Shown piece after piece: positions 17,873-26,645 of a stretch of 64,000 nucleotides of DNA. The position numbers were made by a program, and so were the translations under genes. The DNA comes from an uncultured Gammaproteobacteria bacterium (GTDB taxonomy: Bacteria > Pseudomonadota > Gammaproteobacteria > Pseudomonadales > Ketobacteraceae). The stretch spans positions 62,001 to 126,000 of the forward strand of contig CAJXZM010000001.1 in NCBI GenBank assembly GCA_913063125.1, given 5' to 3'. Numbering within the stretch: position 1 is the first letter of the stretch; each line of letters begins with the position of its first letter. The notes beneath the pieces were generated by a model. The model was given only the letters and a program-made list of their open reading frames with translations, was not told the origin of the DNA and searched no databases.

Positions 17873-18460
17873 GTGAATAAAACAACTAACATAGCATGTA
17901 GGGTAAGTGCAATGGCTTTGGGCGTGGCAATGATTAGCACCGCTCAAGCTGATTTGTTTGAAGTAAAAACCAATGTGTCAACAGCGTTAACCATGACGGA
18001 GACGACACCATTAGATGTCGGGCAAGTTTTTATTAGTGGGTATCAGTCGGATGACTCTGGCACAGCGGCAAGTTATGTGATCCCTGCAAGTGGCGCGGCG
18101 GCAACTGCTACACCGGGAACGTCTACGGCAAATGGCGGGTCTCCCATAGCATCAACTATTTTACCAATCACAACACCTGTTGCTGGGCGTATTGATATTA
18201 CCGATGGCGCGCCGAATCAATCGTTGGATCTTGCTGTTTCTGCCACTGCTTTTACAAATCCCGCGGGAGGGGCAGCTATTGTGATTACGAGTATTGATAC
18301 TTCGCCAGCGGTTGGTGCTGCTGCGCTGACATTGGATGGCACTGGAGCAGGTGCTATCTTGGTCGGTGCAACATTAGCGAATTTCGGTCAAGGGGGTAGT
18401 GTGCCATCTTATACAGCAGGTAATTTTACTGGCACGTATACGGTGACCATTAATTATTAA
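17873..18460 (+). CDS. DUF4402-type pilin-like secreted protein, copy 1
   Basis: 195 residues from a GTG preceded by GAGGAG. A signal peptide (cleavage after AQA, about residue 27) leads to a beta-rich, Ala/Gly/Thr-rich domain starting DLFEVKTNVSTALTMTET and ending FTGTYTVTINY, the typical DUF4402 C-terminal strand that may serve in donor-strand interactions. No Cys is present in the mature part. It is nearly identical over most of its length to the next gene. With the chaperone and usher-like genes nearby, it is most likely a major fimbrial subunit. A terminator candidate follows at 18481. Confidence 0.85.
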   Translation: MNKTTNIACRVSAMALGVAMISTAQADLFEVKTNVSTALTMTETTPLDVGQVFISGYQSDDSGTAASYVIPASGAAATATPGTSTANGGSPIASTILPITTPVAGRIDITDGAPNQSLDLAVSATAFTNPAGGAAIVITSIDTSPAVGAAALTLDGTGAGAILVGATLANFGQGGSVPSYTAGNFTGTYTVTINY

Positions 18461-18480
18461 TGCGTAGTTGATTGTAAAAG

Positions 18481-18514
18481 ACCCTAAAGGTAATTCGCTT
18501 TTAGGGTTTTTTTT
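18481..18514 (+). terminator. Rho-independent terminator after pilin 1
   Basis: ACCCTAAA pairs with TTTAGGGT around a loop of about 11 bases, followed by a run of T (18507-18514). It lies 20 bp after the stop. Confidence 0.8.
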
Positions 18515-18591
18515 CGGATTAAAAAATATTTTTATTTGTAAGGCAATTGCCGTTAAAGGTTTCCTTTTTACGGCCGATACAATAAGTGTAA

Positions 18592-18626
18592 GGTACTTAA
18601 AGATACTTAAAAATACGTAAAGTACT
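18592..18626 (+). promoter_or_regulatory. Dyad upstream of pilin 2
   Basis: GGTACTT (18592-18598) and AAGTACT (18620-18626) repeat the dyad seen before pilin 1, here with a 21-bp spacer and an extra GATACTT between. The preceding GGCCGATA is also conserved, so the duplication included the promoter region. Confidence 0.4.
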
Positions 18627-18696
18627 GCAGTGCATGTGACCTGATTAACATTTCTATATGTTGTTGGTCATCAATAAAGAATTGAGGAGTAAAGTT

Positions 18697-19278
18697 GTGA
18701 ATAAGACAACAAAAATCGGTTGCAAAATAAGTGGTATTGCTTTTGGTGTGTTGATGGCAGGTTCAGTGCATGCGGATTTGTTTGAAGTAAAAACCAATGT
18801 ATCAACAGCGCTAACCATGACGGAGACGACACCATTAGATGTCGGGCAAATTTTTATTAGTGGGTTTGATTCTAGTGACTCTGGCACCGCGGCAAGTTAT
18901 GTGATTCCTGCAAGTGGTGCGGCGGCGACGGCTACACCGGGCACGTCTACGGCTACAGGACCTATAGCATCAACTATCCTGCCAATCACCACGCCAACGG
19001 CTGGGCGTATTGATATTACTGATGGCGCGCCGAATCAATCGTTGGATCTTGCTGTTTCTTCCACTGCTTTTACGAATCCAGCGGGAGGGGCTGCTATTGT
19101 GATCACGAGTATTGATACTTCGCCGGCGGCTGGTGCTGCTGCACTGACATTGGATGGTACTGGAGCAGGTGCTATCTTGATCGGCGCAACATTAGCGAAC
19201 TTAGGTGCAGCCGGTAGTGTGCCATCTTATACAGCAGGTAATTTTACGGGTACTTATACCGTGACGATCAATTACTAG
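18697..19278 (+). CDS. DUF4402-type pilin-like secreted protein, copy 2
   Basis: 193 residues from the GTG at 18697, chosen because copy 1 starts with the same VNKTT context and both have GAGGAGT upstream; an ATG at 18658 would spoil the signal peptide. The mature sequence differs from copy 1 mainly around the ATGPIAST segment (two residues shorter) and near the C-terminus (LGAAGS against FGQGGS). The signal peptides differ much more than the mature parts. This is a recent tandem duplication, giving two pilin isoforms or raised dosage. A terminator candidate follows. Confidence 0.85.
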   Translation: MNKTTKIGCKISGIAFGVLMAGSVHADLFEVKTNVSTALTMTETTPLDVGQIFISGFDSSDSGTAASYVIPASGAAATATPGTSTATGPIASTILPITTPTAGRIDITDGAPNQSLDLAVSSTAFTNPAGGAAIVITSIDTSPAAGAAALTLDGTGAGAILIGATLANLGAAGSVPSYTAGNFTGTYTVTINY

Positions 19279-19316
19279 AATACAGTTTATGTGAAATATC
19301 GAGTTGAATCATAAAG

Positions 19317-19343
19317 CCGGCTGCGTTATGCAGTCGGTTTTTT
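19317..19343 (+). terminator. Rho-independent terminator after pilin 2
   Basis: CCGGCTGC pairs with GCAGTCGG (one G-U pair) around a 5-base loop, followed by six T. Confidence 0.8.
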
Positions 19344-19469
19344 GCGTTAAATTCTTGGTTTGTGTGTTGCCTGTTATCTGTTGGGTGTTGTTAAATGTTC
19401 ATTGTTGCCTTCCTGTGCTAAGGGCTTGAATGTTGGTAGCTTTGCAATCGCAGCTTTTCCATTAAACCG

Positions 19470-19705
19470 CTTGAGCCAGCCGTTGCCTTTTTTAAAATAT
19501 ACTTCTCCTCTTCTATGCGAGTAATCCTTTCTTATAATTCACGATTTTTTAACTGGTCTGGTGTTATTGGTAGGGGTTTATGAAAGGTGCTTTTTTGTTC
19601 ATCTCTAGGTTGGCGAACCCATTTTTTCATTGTTGATTTGCCAATGCCCGTCGTGTCTGCTGTCTTTGAGGATCGTGATTCAGGGCTGAATGTGAGTCAG
19701 CTTCT
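19470..19705 (-). pseudogene. Relic of IS3-family transposase orfA
   Basis: The reverse strand reads LTFSPESR, then GIGKSTMKKWVRQPRDEQ, PLPITPDQLKNREL, a stop, then ERITRIEEEKYILKKATA. This is the IS3/IS911-type OrfA order (FSPEFR, helix-turn-helix ending STMxxWVRQ, TPEQxEIREL, LEEExxILKKATA). An internal deletion removes about 20 residues before GIGKST, and an in-frame stop interrupts it. No OrfB and no clear terminal inverted repeats were seen. It is dead and records a past insertion inside the pilus locus. Confidence 0.75.
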
Positions 19706-19786
19706 CTTGGTTATTGACTCGCTTAATTGTTAGTGAAATAGTGATAACATTTCTTGTTAGGTGATCAAGTTCACTATGCCATATAG

Positions 19787-19930
19787 CTTATTGTCGATAA
19801 TGAAGGGGCTTATAGAGGCGTTGAATTGAATGCTGTTAAGCGAGGTGTAGAAACACGAGCTAGATATCTGCGTTGTGATCGGTTGAAAAAGGCAAAGAAT
19901 AGAATATATCGGAATAGCGGGCGTGTTTAA
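19787..19930 (+). other. Short open stretch of unknown origin
   Basis: A frame of 47 codons with no start reads LIVDNEGAYRGVELNAV and onward with many basic residues, ending at a TAA. It follows the IS relic and could be a fragment of another gene. I do not recognise it, and it may be chance. Confidence 0.2.
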
Positions 19931-19980
19931 TGGTTGTGTTTAGCTATAACGTTGAGATAACGTTCAAATGGTACATACAA

Positions 19981-20016
19981 AAAAGCCGATAGGCATTACG
20001 CGCTATCGGCTTTTTT
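19981..20016 (-). terminator. Terminator of the minus-strand pilus gene block
   Basis: AAAAGCCGATAG pairs with CTATCGGCTTTT with about ten bases between; on the minus strand the hairpin is followed by a T-rich stretch. It lies 12 bp after the end of the gene at 20028. It has A and T runs on both sides and may work in both directions. Confidence 0.75.
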
Positions 20017-20027
20017 GTAGGATCTAC

Positions 20028-20585
20028 TCAGTATGAAATGTTGATTTCATACTGGCCAATGTACTCTCCGTCAGTAAATGCAAAAGGAGTTTGCTGGGTA
20101 GTAAATACACCGCCAACAGATACAATGCCAGTACCACCGCTTAAGACCATGGTACCCGTATCAATAGGCGTTGATACAAGGCTTGTTATGTCTATTTCAG
20201 CTACTGCGCCCGCAATGCCATTTAATCGCATGGGAACGTGGCCTGATCCGTGGTTAATGGTTACTGTAGCGCCGTTTGCGCCTGTAACAGTAAGAATGGC
20301 CGCTGCTGGTGATCCGCCCATTGGAACAAGGCCTGCGCCGTTGGCTCCTGGCACAAAAGAGACTACACCAAGCTGAGACAATGTGAACGTGCCGTCCTCA
20401 CCCGGAAGGCTTTTTGCGTAAACATCACCCAGATGCATCGGTACCGTTTCTGTGACCGTTGCGGTCAAAATAACCTCAGCGATAATGTCATAGGTCTCTA
20501 CTGCTGACGCGAAAACTGACCCTGTTAGTACTAGGCCTGCCGCAACGCCGCTTAATTTTGAGAATGTTTTCATAGAATGTTTCAT
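20028..20585 (-). CDS. DUF4402-type pilin-like secreted protein, copy 3 (diverged)
   Basis: 185 residues from the ATG at 20585, with AGGAG upstream. A signal peptide (about 1-28, ending VFAS) is followed by an AEVILTATVTETVPMHLGDV segment and a C-terminal GEYIGQYEINISY, the same start and end pattern as the two pilins upstream on the other strand but clearly diverged. It lies after the chaperone gene on the minus strand and before a strong terminator. It is probably a minor or alternative subunit. Confidence 0.8.
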   Translation of the reverse strand: MKHSMKTFSKLSGVAAGLVLTGSVFASAVETYDIIAEVILTATVTETVPMHLGDVYAKSLPGEDGTFTLSQLGVVSFVPGANGAGLVPMGGSPAAAILTVTGANGATVTINHGSGHVPMRLNGIAGAVAEIDITSLVSTPIDTGTMVLSGGTGIVSVGGVFTTQQTPFAFTDGEYIGQYEINISY

Positions 20586-20752
20586 GGTGAGTGTATCTCC
20601 TAGCAAATCGACTTGTTGTGACAAACTCACCAAAGGAGAGAGCTTATCGATATTGTGCGCTAATACTGTGTTGATTGATCGGTTGCAGCGCCTTACAGTA
20701 CTTTTATCGGCGTTATCGTTAGTAACTTTAATAAAAAGTAAAAAAGACTTTT

Positions 20753-21613
20753 TTATTGCTGATACGTAAAGCTGGCACTGCCCCATTGTGTGCCTTCATA
20801 TTCGTCATCACCCTCATAGATTACTTGAAGTGTAGCACCTGAGGGGATATTGTCAGTTGTTAGCGGTATGTGAACCGTTCGGCTATTGCTTTCTCGGTAG
20901 ACAGCAATATTGGTGATCTCTCCTATTTTAACCACATCAGAGATGGCGTTGGCTTTCATATACACATGAACAGAGCCAAAGCTGCTGTAGATGCCTTTTT
21001 TATGAAGGGTAACGGCGAGCGCCTTTTTGCCATCGGTGGTACTGAGATCGGGGTTATTAATGTTCGTGTCGATGTCGATTTTGCCTTTTCGGACAATAAC
21101 GGGGATAGAAAAAGACAGTACGGGTACAATGGTCATGGACATGCCGGTTGCATTTTCTGGGGCTTGTTTGTAATCCGATAACTCAACCCCCGAGTCAATG
21201 AGCTTCATGGCTAGGTGGGAGCGGTACTCGCCGTCTTCTAAGTTGGCCGGCATACGGTAGCTCAGTTTTATACGCTGATAGCCGCCCGGTTCAATGGATA
21301 CTTTTTTGGGTGAATAGCGCAGCATGGGGCTGGCAATGAATTCGCCCTCTTTTGTGTCAATGTCATTATACCCCCCGGCTGCATTTTGTATTTTTTCCGA
21401 TAAGAAAATGCGGTATACCTTGGTTTCTTTTTTTGTGTTTAGTAGCGTTACTTCAGCTGTTCTGTTTTTTTCATCCATCACGAGCCGTGTGGGCGTGATC
21501 ATGATGTCAGAAAAAGCGGCAAGGGGGAAAGAGCATGCCGCTGCCAGTAAGAACCGTGACAATATCTGTGTTAGCAAGCGCTGGGTTCGTGTTGAGGGGT
21601 GCTGTTTGGTCAT
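20753..21613 (-). CDS. PapD-like periplasmic pilus chaperone
   Basis: 286 residues with a signal peptide to about residue 35. The mature protein begins IMITPTRLVMDEKNRTAEVT, a typical first strand of chaperone domain 1, and contains RYSPKKVSIEPGGYQRIKL, which resembles the R-x-x-P...G-x-x-Q-x-I/V-R/K motif of pilus chaperones. Such proteins fold and cap subunits in the periplasm before transfer to the usher. Domain 2 follows from about 160. It is close to the third pilin and on the same strand as the subunit at 21682-22167, so this strand carries the assembly genes. Confidence 0.8.
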   Translation of the reverse strand: MTKQHPSTRTQRLLTQILSRFLLAAACSFPLAAFSDIMITPTRLVMDEKNRTAEVTLLNTKKETKVYRIFLSEKIQNAAGGYNDIDTKEGEFIASPMLRYSPKKVSIEPGGYQRIKLSYRMPANLEDGEYRSHLAMKLIDSGVELSDYKQAPENATGMSMTIVPVLSFSIPVIVRKGKIDIDTNINNPDLSTTDGKKALAVTLHKKGIYSSFGSVHVYMKANAISDVVKIGEITNIAVYRESNSRTVHIPLTTDNIPSGATLQVIYEGDDEYEGTQWGSASFTYQQ

Positions 21614-21681
21614 GGGGGTCGTGCTCCGTTTGGATTAAAGCGAGAGATAAACAAATAAAAGCAAAATACGTGCCTAGTTTG

Positions 21682-22167
21682 TTACCAGTTTACTTGAATT
21701 AAAATATTGCCTGAATAGGGGGACGCATAATAGATGCCGGTTGTGCCCGTTGTTTTGAGTGTGGCGCCCACATAAAACTCTGTTTCGCCTATGCCATTTG
21801 TCTGTCGTTGGCTAGGGTATTCAAAGTCTTCAATGAGAAACGTCTCGCGTGTGCCTGTGCCGTTCCATGTAATGAAGCTGTTGGGGATGTTAATGGAGAC
21901 ACTGGTGTTGATGGGCATTCCGGTGAGTCGGTAGATGCCATTCTGTCCGGGCATGAGGATGTGTATTTTTTGTGTGCTGGTTGAGCTGGAGAGGTTGCTG
22001 CTCGGCACGGTTAATGTTGATACAAGGTCGTTTCCGGTGACAACAAACGAGCCAAAACTAATGGGTTGTATTTCTTCAATCCCTGCGGTGACTGTCGAGC
22101 AGTAACCGGCAGCCACCAGTACTAGTAGGGTGGTAAGCTTATTCTGTGGTAAGTGTGGGTGTGTCAT
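21682..22167 (-). CDS. Secreted pilus subunit-like protein (DUF4402/spore-coat-U type)
   Basis: 161 residues from the ATG at 22167. A signal peptide (about 1-29, ending TVTAG) leads to a beta-rich domain starting IEEIQPISFGSFVVTGND, a known opening for DUF4402 and related subunits, and ending SGNILIQVNW. The end resembles the terminal strand of the pilins. It follows the FlgT-like lipoprotein gene by nine bases and precedes the chaperone gene. A tip or adaptor subunit is the likely role, by inference. Confidence 0.7.
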   Translation of the reverse strand: MTHPHLPQNKLTTLLVLVAAGYCSTVTAGIEEIQPISFGSFVVTGNDLVSTLTVPSSNLSSSTSTQKIHILMPGQNGIYRLTGMPINTSVSINIPNSFITWNGTGTRETFLIEDFEYPSQRQTNGIGETEFYVGATLKTTGTTGIYYASPYSGNILIQVNW

Positions 22168-22175
22168 TATTAATG

Positions 22176-23245
22176 TTACCAAGCCTGTACGGCATCGCCA
22201 GCAAAAATGTTTCGGGTGGATAGGTTGTCTTGCAGCGTGGCTTGTGCGCCAGCTGAATGTGATTCGGTAATTGTGACTTTTCCATATCGTTCAAGCCGAT
22301 AGCTACCTTGTGGGGCGTTGGGCCATGTGGCATTGATGCGTTGGTATAGCTGTAATGTGTCGCCGGGCATCAGTAGGCTTTCAATGCCGATATCCAGTGT
22401 AATAATGTCTCTGTTGACAGCGACAATGTTGGCTTGCATGGGAATGCAGTCTAATGCTGTGCTGATGAAGTGGCCTTGTTTTTTTAAGACATCATTGATA
22501 GTGATGCCGTATGTTGTAGTGAGGTAGTTGCTATTCAGTGTTTTGTTGTTAGATTGCGTGTTTTGGCGAACCTCGGCCTGACCGGCAAAGCGTTGCCGTT
22601 TAATGGCAAGACCTGATGTACCATCATATAGCGTGGTGGAGACAACGAGGTGGCGTGTTGCTTGGTTGAGCGTGCTGCTATAAAACGCATGGCCTTTTTC
22701 GACTGACATGTTTTCAATGGTTCCTGCAAGAATGAACTGAACGCCAAGTGACTGGGCCAGTGCAATGATTTGTGCTTGTGTGCTAGGTACGTCAGGGTCA
22801 GTACTGATTTGTTTATGGGTCCATAGTTGCCGGTGGGTTGCACTGGTGACGAGGAAGAGTTCAGTGTCGATGAACTGCTTCAGGGCGTGTGGATATTCAT
22901 GTGTTATGTGAGGAAAGTCTACGCTGTCTTTGGGGGCCTCTAGCGCAAACCCGATGACGCCTATTTTACGCCGATAGAGGTATCGTACGTCTTTCTCGGC
23001 TGTGCAAAATAGGGAGGGTTCGACTTTTTCGAGGAGCGGAGGCTCCTCTTTAGGGGGGGGGGGGCTTCAGCTATGATGGGTGTGATTTCTTCAACTACGA
23101 TGGCTTTTTTGGGTGCTTGGTCCCCGTCAAGAAATGCGTATAACGTGGTTTTTGGCATCAACCGGGATGTGACGCTTTGGCAGCCAGCAAGCATGATCGG
23201 CATTAAAATGCAGCTAATCATTACTGTGAATTGGCGCTTAGCCAT
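22176..23245 (-). pseudogene. FlgT-like lipoprotein, frame broken at a 12-base homopolymer (candidate phase-variable gene)
   Basis: Read on the minus strand, the gene starts at the ATG at 23245 (ribosome site AAGGAAA). It encodes a lipoprotein signal ending LAGC (Cys22), then AEAPPP, and enters a run of 12 C (23053-23064 as G). With 12 the frame ends early at 22961. With 13 (or 10) it continues as KEEPPLLEKVEPSLF, VRYLYRRKIGVIGFALE, then TQAQIIALAQSLGVQFILAG, and joins the open frame down to 22176. That second part resembles FlgT or related outer-membrane assembly proteins. Coding quality is good on both sides, so this looks like a switch held OFF, or a miscounted homopolymer, not decay. Confidence 0.75.
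23053..23064. repeat. Run of 12 G (12 C in the coding strand)
   Basis: Uninterrupted G12 inside the FlgT-like lipoprotein gene. A change to 13 or 10 would restore one continuous frame of about 355 residues. It is the longest homopolymer I noticed in the window. Confidence 0.9.
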
Positions 23246-23503
23246 TGGATGGTTTTCCTTGGTGTCTGCTGTGTTGGTTTTTTGGCGTTTCACTTGTTTG
23301 GTATCTATTAAGCAATTTATAGGCCATTGGTGTGAGCCTGGCTAGTTAAGGCGATGGGTTATCCCTGTGATCTGTAAATAAGGCATGTTTTTTGCTTGAG
23401 ATCTCTTTATGAATTGGAAACGCCAAATTTTTGTGCGTTTACGGTGTGCCGATTGCACATAATAAAGATGAGCGTAATACGTAATGATGAATAGTTGTGA
23501 TGT

Positions 23504-26500
23504 ATGTTAATGCCGTCGTTAAGACAGAGGTTAATGCAAATGCAAATGTTGAGACGCATTCAGCAACGCTTGTTGTTTTTGATGTTAGTCATGATAAGCC
23601 AGCAGTCGATAGCTGAATTGTTTCATGAGGATAACCTTGTATTGTTGTCGCTGAGGTATGGGCAGTTTCAATTAAGTGACAATGTAGAAGGATATTCGGA
23701 AGACGAGGAGACCTTTTTATTGATTGATGATTTTACCGATGCGTTAAACATGCCTTTAACGATAGATGTGGATAAACAACGTATTGAAGGTTTTTTGTTT
23801 GCAGAAATGAAGCCATTCACGCTTCAACGAAAAAATGACAGCTGGTTGGTCGATGTCGACCGACAAAAAATACCCGTGCCGGATGCCGACATACGGCTTT
23901 ATGGCGGTTATTGGTATGTGAATATACGGTCTATGGAGCAATGGTTTAATGTGCAGTTAATCTTGCGTTATTCAGAAATGGTGTTGGTGTTAAAAACAGA
24001 GCAGCCTTTTCCATTGATAGAAAAAATAAAACGCATGAAGCAAACGGTAAATGATCAGCAGGAGCTAATGTCCCCTGTAGTAAATCCAAGGGTTAATGCG
24101 CCTTATGAACTTTATGCGTTGCCAGCGGCAGATATTCGGTTGGGTTATGCGGCTAGAAAAAAAGACGGTGGTGATATGACGGATACTACTAGCTACGCAT
24201 TTCAGTCTCGCGGTGATTTGGGGTATATGAGTACGTCTGTTTTTGTTAATGGTACACGCGAAGACGGTTTGTCGGGCGTCAATATCAGGATGGACCGTTT
24301 TGATAGTGAAGAAGGCATGACAGGGTTGGGTTTATCTCAGATCAGTGTGGGTGATGTGACGGCTTCTAGTATTCCTTTTGTGTCTGTGGATGCAGGTCGA
24401 GGCATTATGATTGGTAATGATATTGTTACGCGGGACACCACAAGAAACACGACAGTTATTGAAGGCAATGGTTATCCTGGCCAAGAAATCGAGTTATATT
24501 ATGAGGATACGTTGATTGCTTATCAGCTAATTCCTGACAGTGGGCATTATCAATTTGAGGATGTTATTTTGTTTGTTGGTGATAATAACTTCACAACAAA
24601 AATGTATGATGATGTCGGCAATGTTAAAACAGACACCCAAAATATTGTTGTGGGGTCGAGTGATAAAGATGTGGGGAAATTTAAATACACGGCCACTTTA
24701 CTGCAACCGGATAAAAATGTTATTAATGTGAGTCATCAGGATCCTACGGATACTAACTTAACGTCTCAGGCAACGTTCACGTCACGCTATATTTGGGGGC
24801 GATCATTCAGCACCCATTTTGGTATGGTGCGTCGGGAAACAGATGAAGATACGTATAATTATTACAGTACTGGATTTCAGAGTAATTTTTGGGGAACCTC
24901 TTTTTTTGCTAACGTCTCTTCGACAGAGGATGACTTGATTGCGAGTGGTTATGCGTTTAGTGGGAAAGTGTTGGATGTGAATTATTCGGTGGGGTCGAGC
25001 TTTTATAATGAAGAGTTTGTGAATGAAGATACGGGTGATACGCAAACGGTACAAACTACGCAGAATAAATCTCAACATAATATCGCACTCGCTAAAGCGT
25101 GGGCGAAGGTATCATCAACATGGAAAAGTACGTGGGATGACGATGTCAATGGAAAGAGTCAGCACCATGTATGGGGTTTGTCTGGTCGGAGTGGGCTGGC
25201 TAGCTGGGGCAACATTCTTAACTATTCAAAAGAAGAAGTTGCTGATGGTGTTGCTAGCGTCGCTGAAGGTTTTGATATTTATGGTGAGAAAGAGACAATG
25301 ACGGGGGTTCTAACGATGAATTATTTTTATAGCCCTTTCTCTATACGCTTACTCACCAGCTATGACGTGAAACCAGAATATAACCTGCAAACAACCGAGC
25401 TATCGCTGTATTTCAAACCGAACAGAGACATAGTGATAAAACCTAAAATACGTCATAGCCATGTCGCTAATTCTACACGTTATGAATTGACGAGTGCGAT
25501 TAACTTTAAGTACTTTCAATTAAATGCGACGATTCAGCATGATGACAGCCTTGACTCTACCAGCGCTTTTATTCAGATGTCGACATCTATCGGAAAACGC
25601 ACCGGTAATTTTGGTAACTATTATGACATGGGAGTGCGTAATCAGTCACAAAACGGTTCTTTAAAATTACGTCTGTTTAACGATGGGAATTTAAACGGTG
25701 TGTACGATAAAAATGAAGAGCTGTTAAGCGGCGGTGTTGTGCGATCTGTTCAAATTGGTTCGACGAGTACATCGGATGAAGCAGGTATTGCATGGTTGAC
25801 GAATATGCGTGCATGGGAACCTACAGATATTGAATATCAAAAACACACGTTAGATGGGGGGAATTTAAAATACAGTGGGTCACCTTTTTCTGTGTCATTG
25901 CGCCCAGGGAAGGCTGCAGAGGTTGATATGCCCTTTAATTATGTCGGTGAAGTGGATGGAACGGTTTTCGATGTCAAAGAAAGCGGCATGAAAATACCGG
26001 TACGTGGTGCGATTGTTGAGGTGGTGGCTAGCGGTGGCGGTGTGGTTGATCGCGACCGTACGGATAGCACAGGGTATTATAATTCAGATGAGTTGTCCCC
26101 AGGGACTTATACCTTAAGGGTGTCAGACCGTACTATTATTAGTCAATCTAATAAAACGGTGGTGATCGGTACGGATGGTACCTATGTGAATGCTCATGAT
26201 ATTGTGTTGCAATCAACGTATTCAACATTACCGGTTAAAGAAAAAGCAGAGAATATAAAAACCATCCTGAATAAACCAGGGGCGATTAATACCATCATCC
26301 CTAATGTACCTGTTTTAACGACGGCGCCCGTTAAACCTATCGTTAAAGCCAAGCCTAAATCCCCGCGTAAAACAGGGAATAATACGTTGCAGTTTGTTAT
26401 TCAGGTGTCTAGCTATCGCGACCCCATTGAGGCTATAAAAATGGCACAGCGAATGAGAGTTTTAGGCTATGCCGCGTATACAGAAAGCTTTACGGCCTCT

Positions 26501-26629
26501 AACGGTGAGTTCATTCGTGTTTTCGTGGGGCCTTACGATGCTCGACATAAAGCCGAGGGCGAGAAAAACAACATCAATAGCAAAGAAAAGTTGGGAGCTT
26601 ATATTGTGTCTTTAAAAGGCGCTAACTAA
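23504..26629 (+). CDS. Outer-membrane usher-like protein with C-terminal SPOR domain
   Basis: 1041 residues with a signal peptide (about 15-38, ending SIAE). An N-terminal domain (about 40-175) precedes a long beta-rich region with alternating polar and aromatic residues, including DVTASSIPFVSVDAGRGIMI and a domain GNGYPGQEIELYYEDTLIAY, as in ushers of alternative chaperone-usher systems. After a carboxypeptidase-like Ig domain (about 800-900), a SPOR domain closes the protein: FVIQVSSYRDPIEAIKMAQR, RVFVGPY, and a final IVSLKGAN. SPOR domains bind denuded peptidoglycan. The start is at 23504 or the ATG two codons on. It lies divergent from the lipoprotein, chaperone and pilin block. Confidence 0.75.
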   Translation: MLMPSLRQRLMQMQMLRRIQQRLLFLMLVMISQQSIAELFHEDNLVLLSLRYGQFQLSDNVEGYSEDEETFLLIDDFTDALNMPLTIDVDKQRIEGFLFAEMKPFTLQRKNDSWLVDVDRQKIPVPDADIRLYGGYWYVNIRSMEQWFNVQLILRYSEMVLVLKTEQPFPLIEKIKRMKQTVNDQQELMSPVVNPRVNAPYELYALPAADIRLGYAARKKDGGDMTDTTSYAFQSRGDLGYMSTSVFVNGTREDGLSGVNIRMDRFDSEEGMTGLGLSQISVGDVTASSIPFVSVDAGRGIMIGNDIVTRDTTRNTTVIEGNGYPGQEIELYYEDTLIAYQLIPDSGHYQFEDVILFVGDNNFTTKMYDDVGNVKTDTQNIVVGSSDKDVGKFKYTATLLQPDKNVINVSHQDPTDTNLTSQATFTSRYIWGRSFSTHFGMVRRETDEDTYNYYSTGFQSNFWGTSFFANVSSTEDDLIASGYAFSGKVLDVNYSVGSSFYNEEFVNEDTGDTQTVQTTQNKSQHNIALAKAWAKVSSTWKSTWDDDVNGKSQHHVWGLSGRSGLASWGNILNYSKEEVADGVASVAEGFDIYGEKETMTGVLTMNYFYSPFSIRLLTSYDVKPEYNLQTTELSLYFKPNRDIVIKPKIRHSHVANSTRYELTSAINFKYFQLNATIQHDDSLDSTSAFIQMSTSIGKRTGNFGNYYDMGVRNQSQNGSLKLRLFNDGNLNGVYDKNEELLSGGVVRSVQIGSTSTSDEAGIAWLTNMRAWEPTDIEYQKHTLDGGNLKYSGSPFSVSLRPGKAAEVDMPFNYVGEVDGTVFDVKESGMKIPVRGAIVEVVASGGGVVDRDRTDSTGYYNSDELSPGTYTLRVSDRTIISQSNKTVVIGTDGTYVNAHDIVLQSTYSTLPVKEKAENIKTILNKPGAINTIIPNVPVLTTAPVKPIVKAKPKSPRKTGNNTLQFVIQVSSYRDPIEAIKMAQRMRVLGYAAYTESFTASNGEFIRVFVGPYDARHKAEGEKNNINSKEKLGAYIVSLKGAN

Positions 26630-26645
26630 ATAGGAGCAAGGGAGT

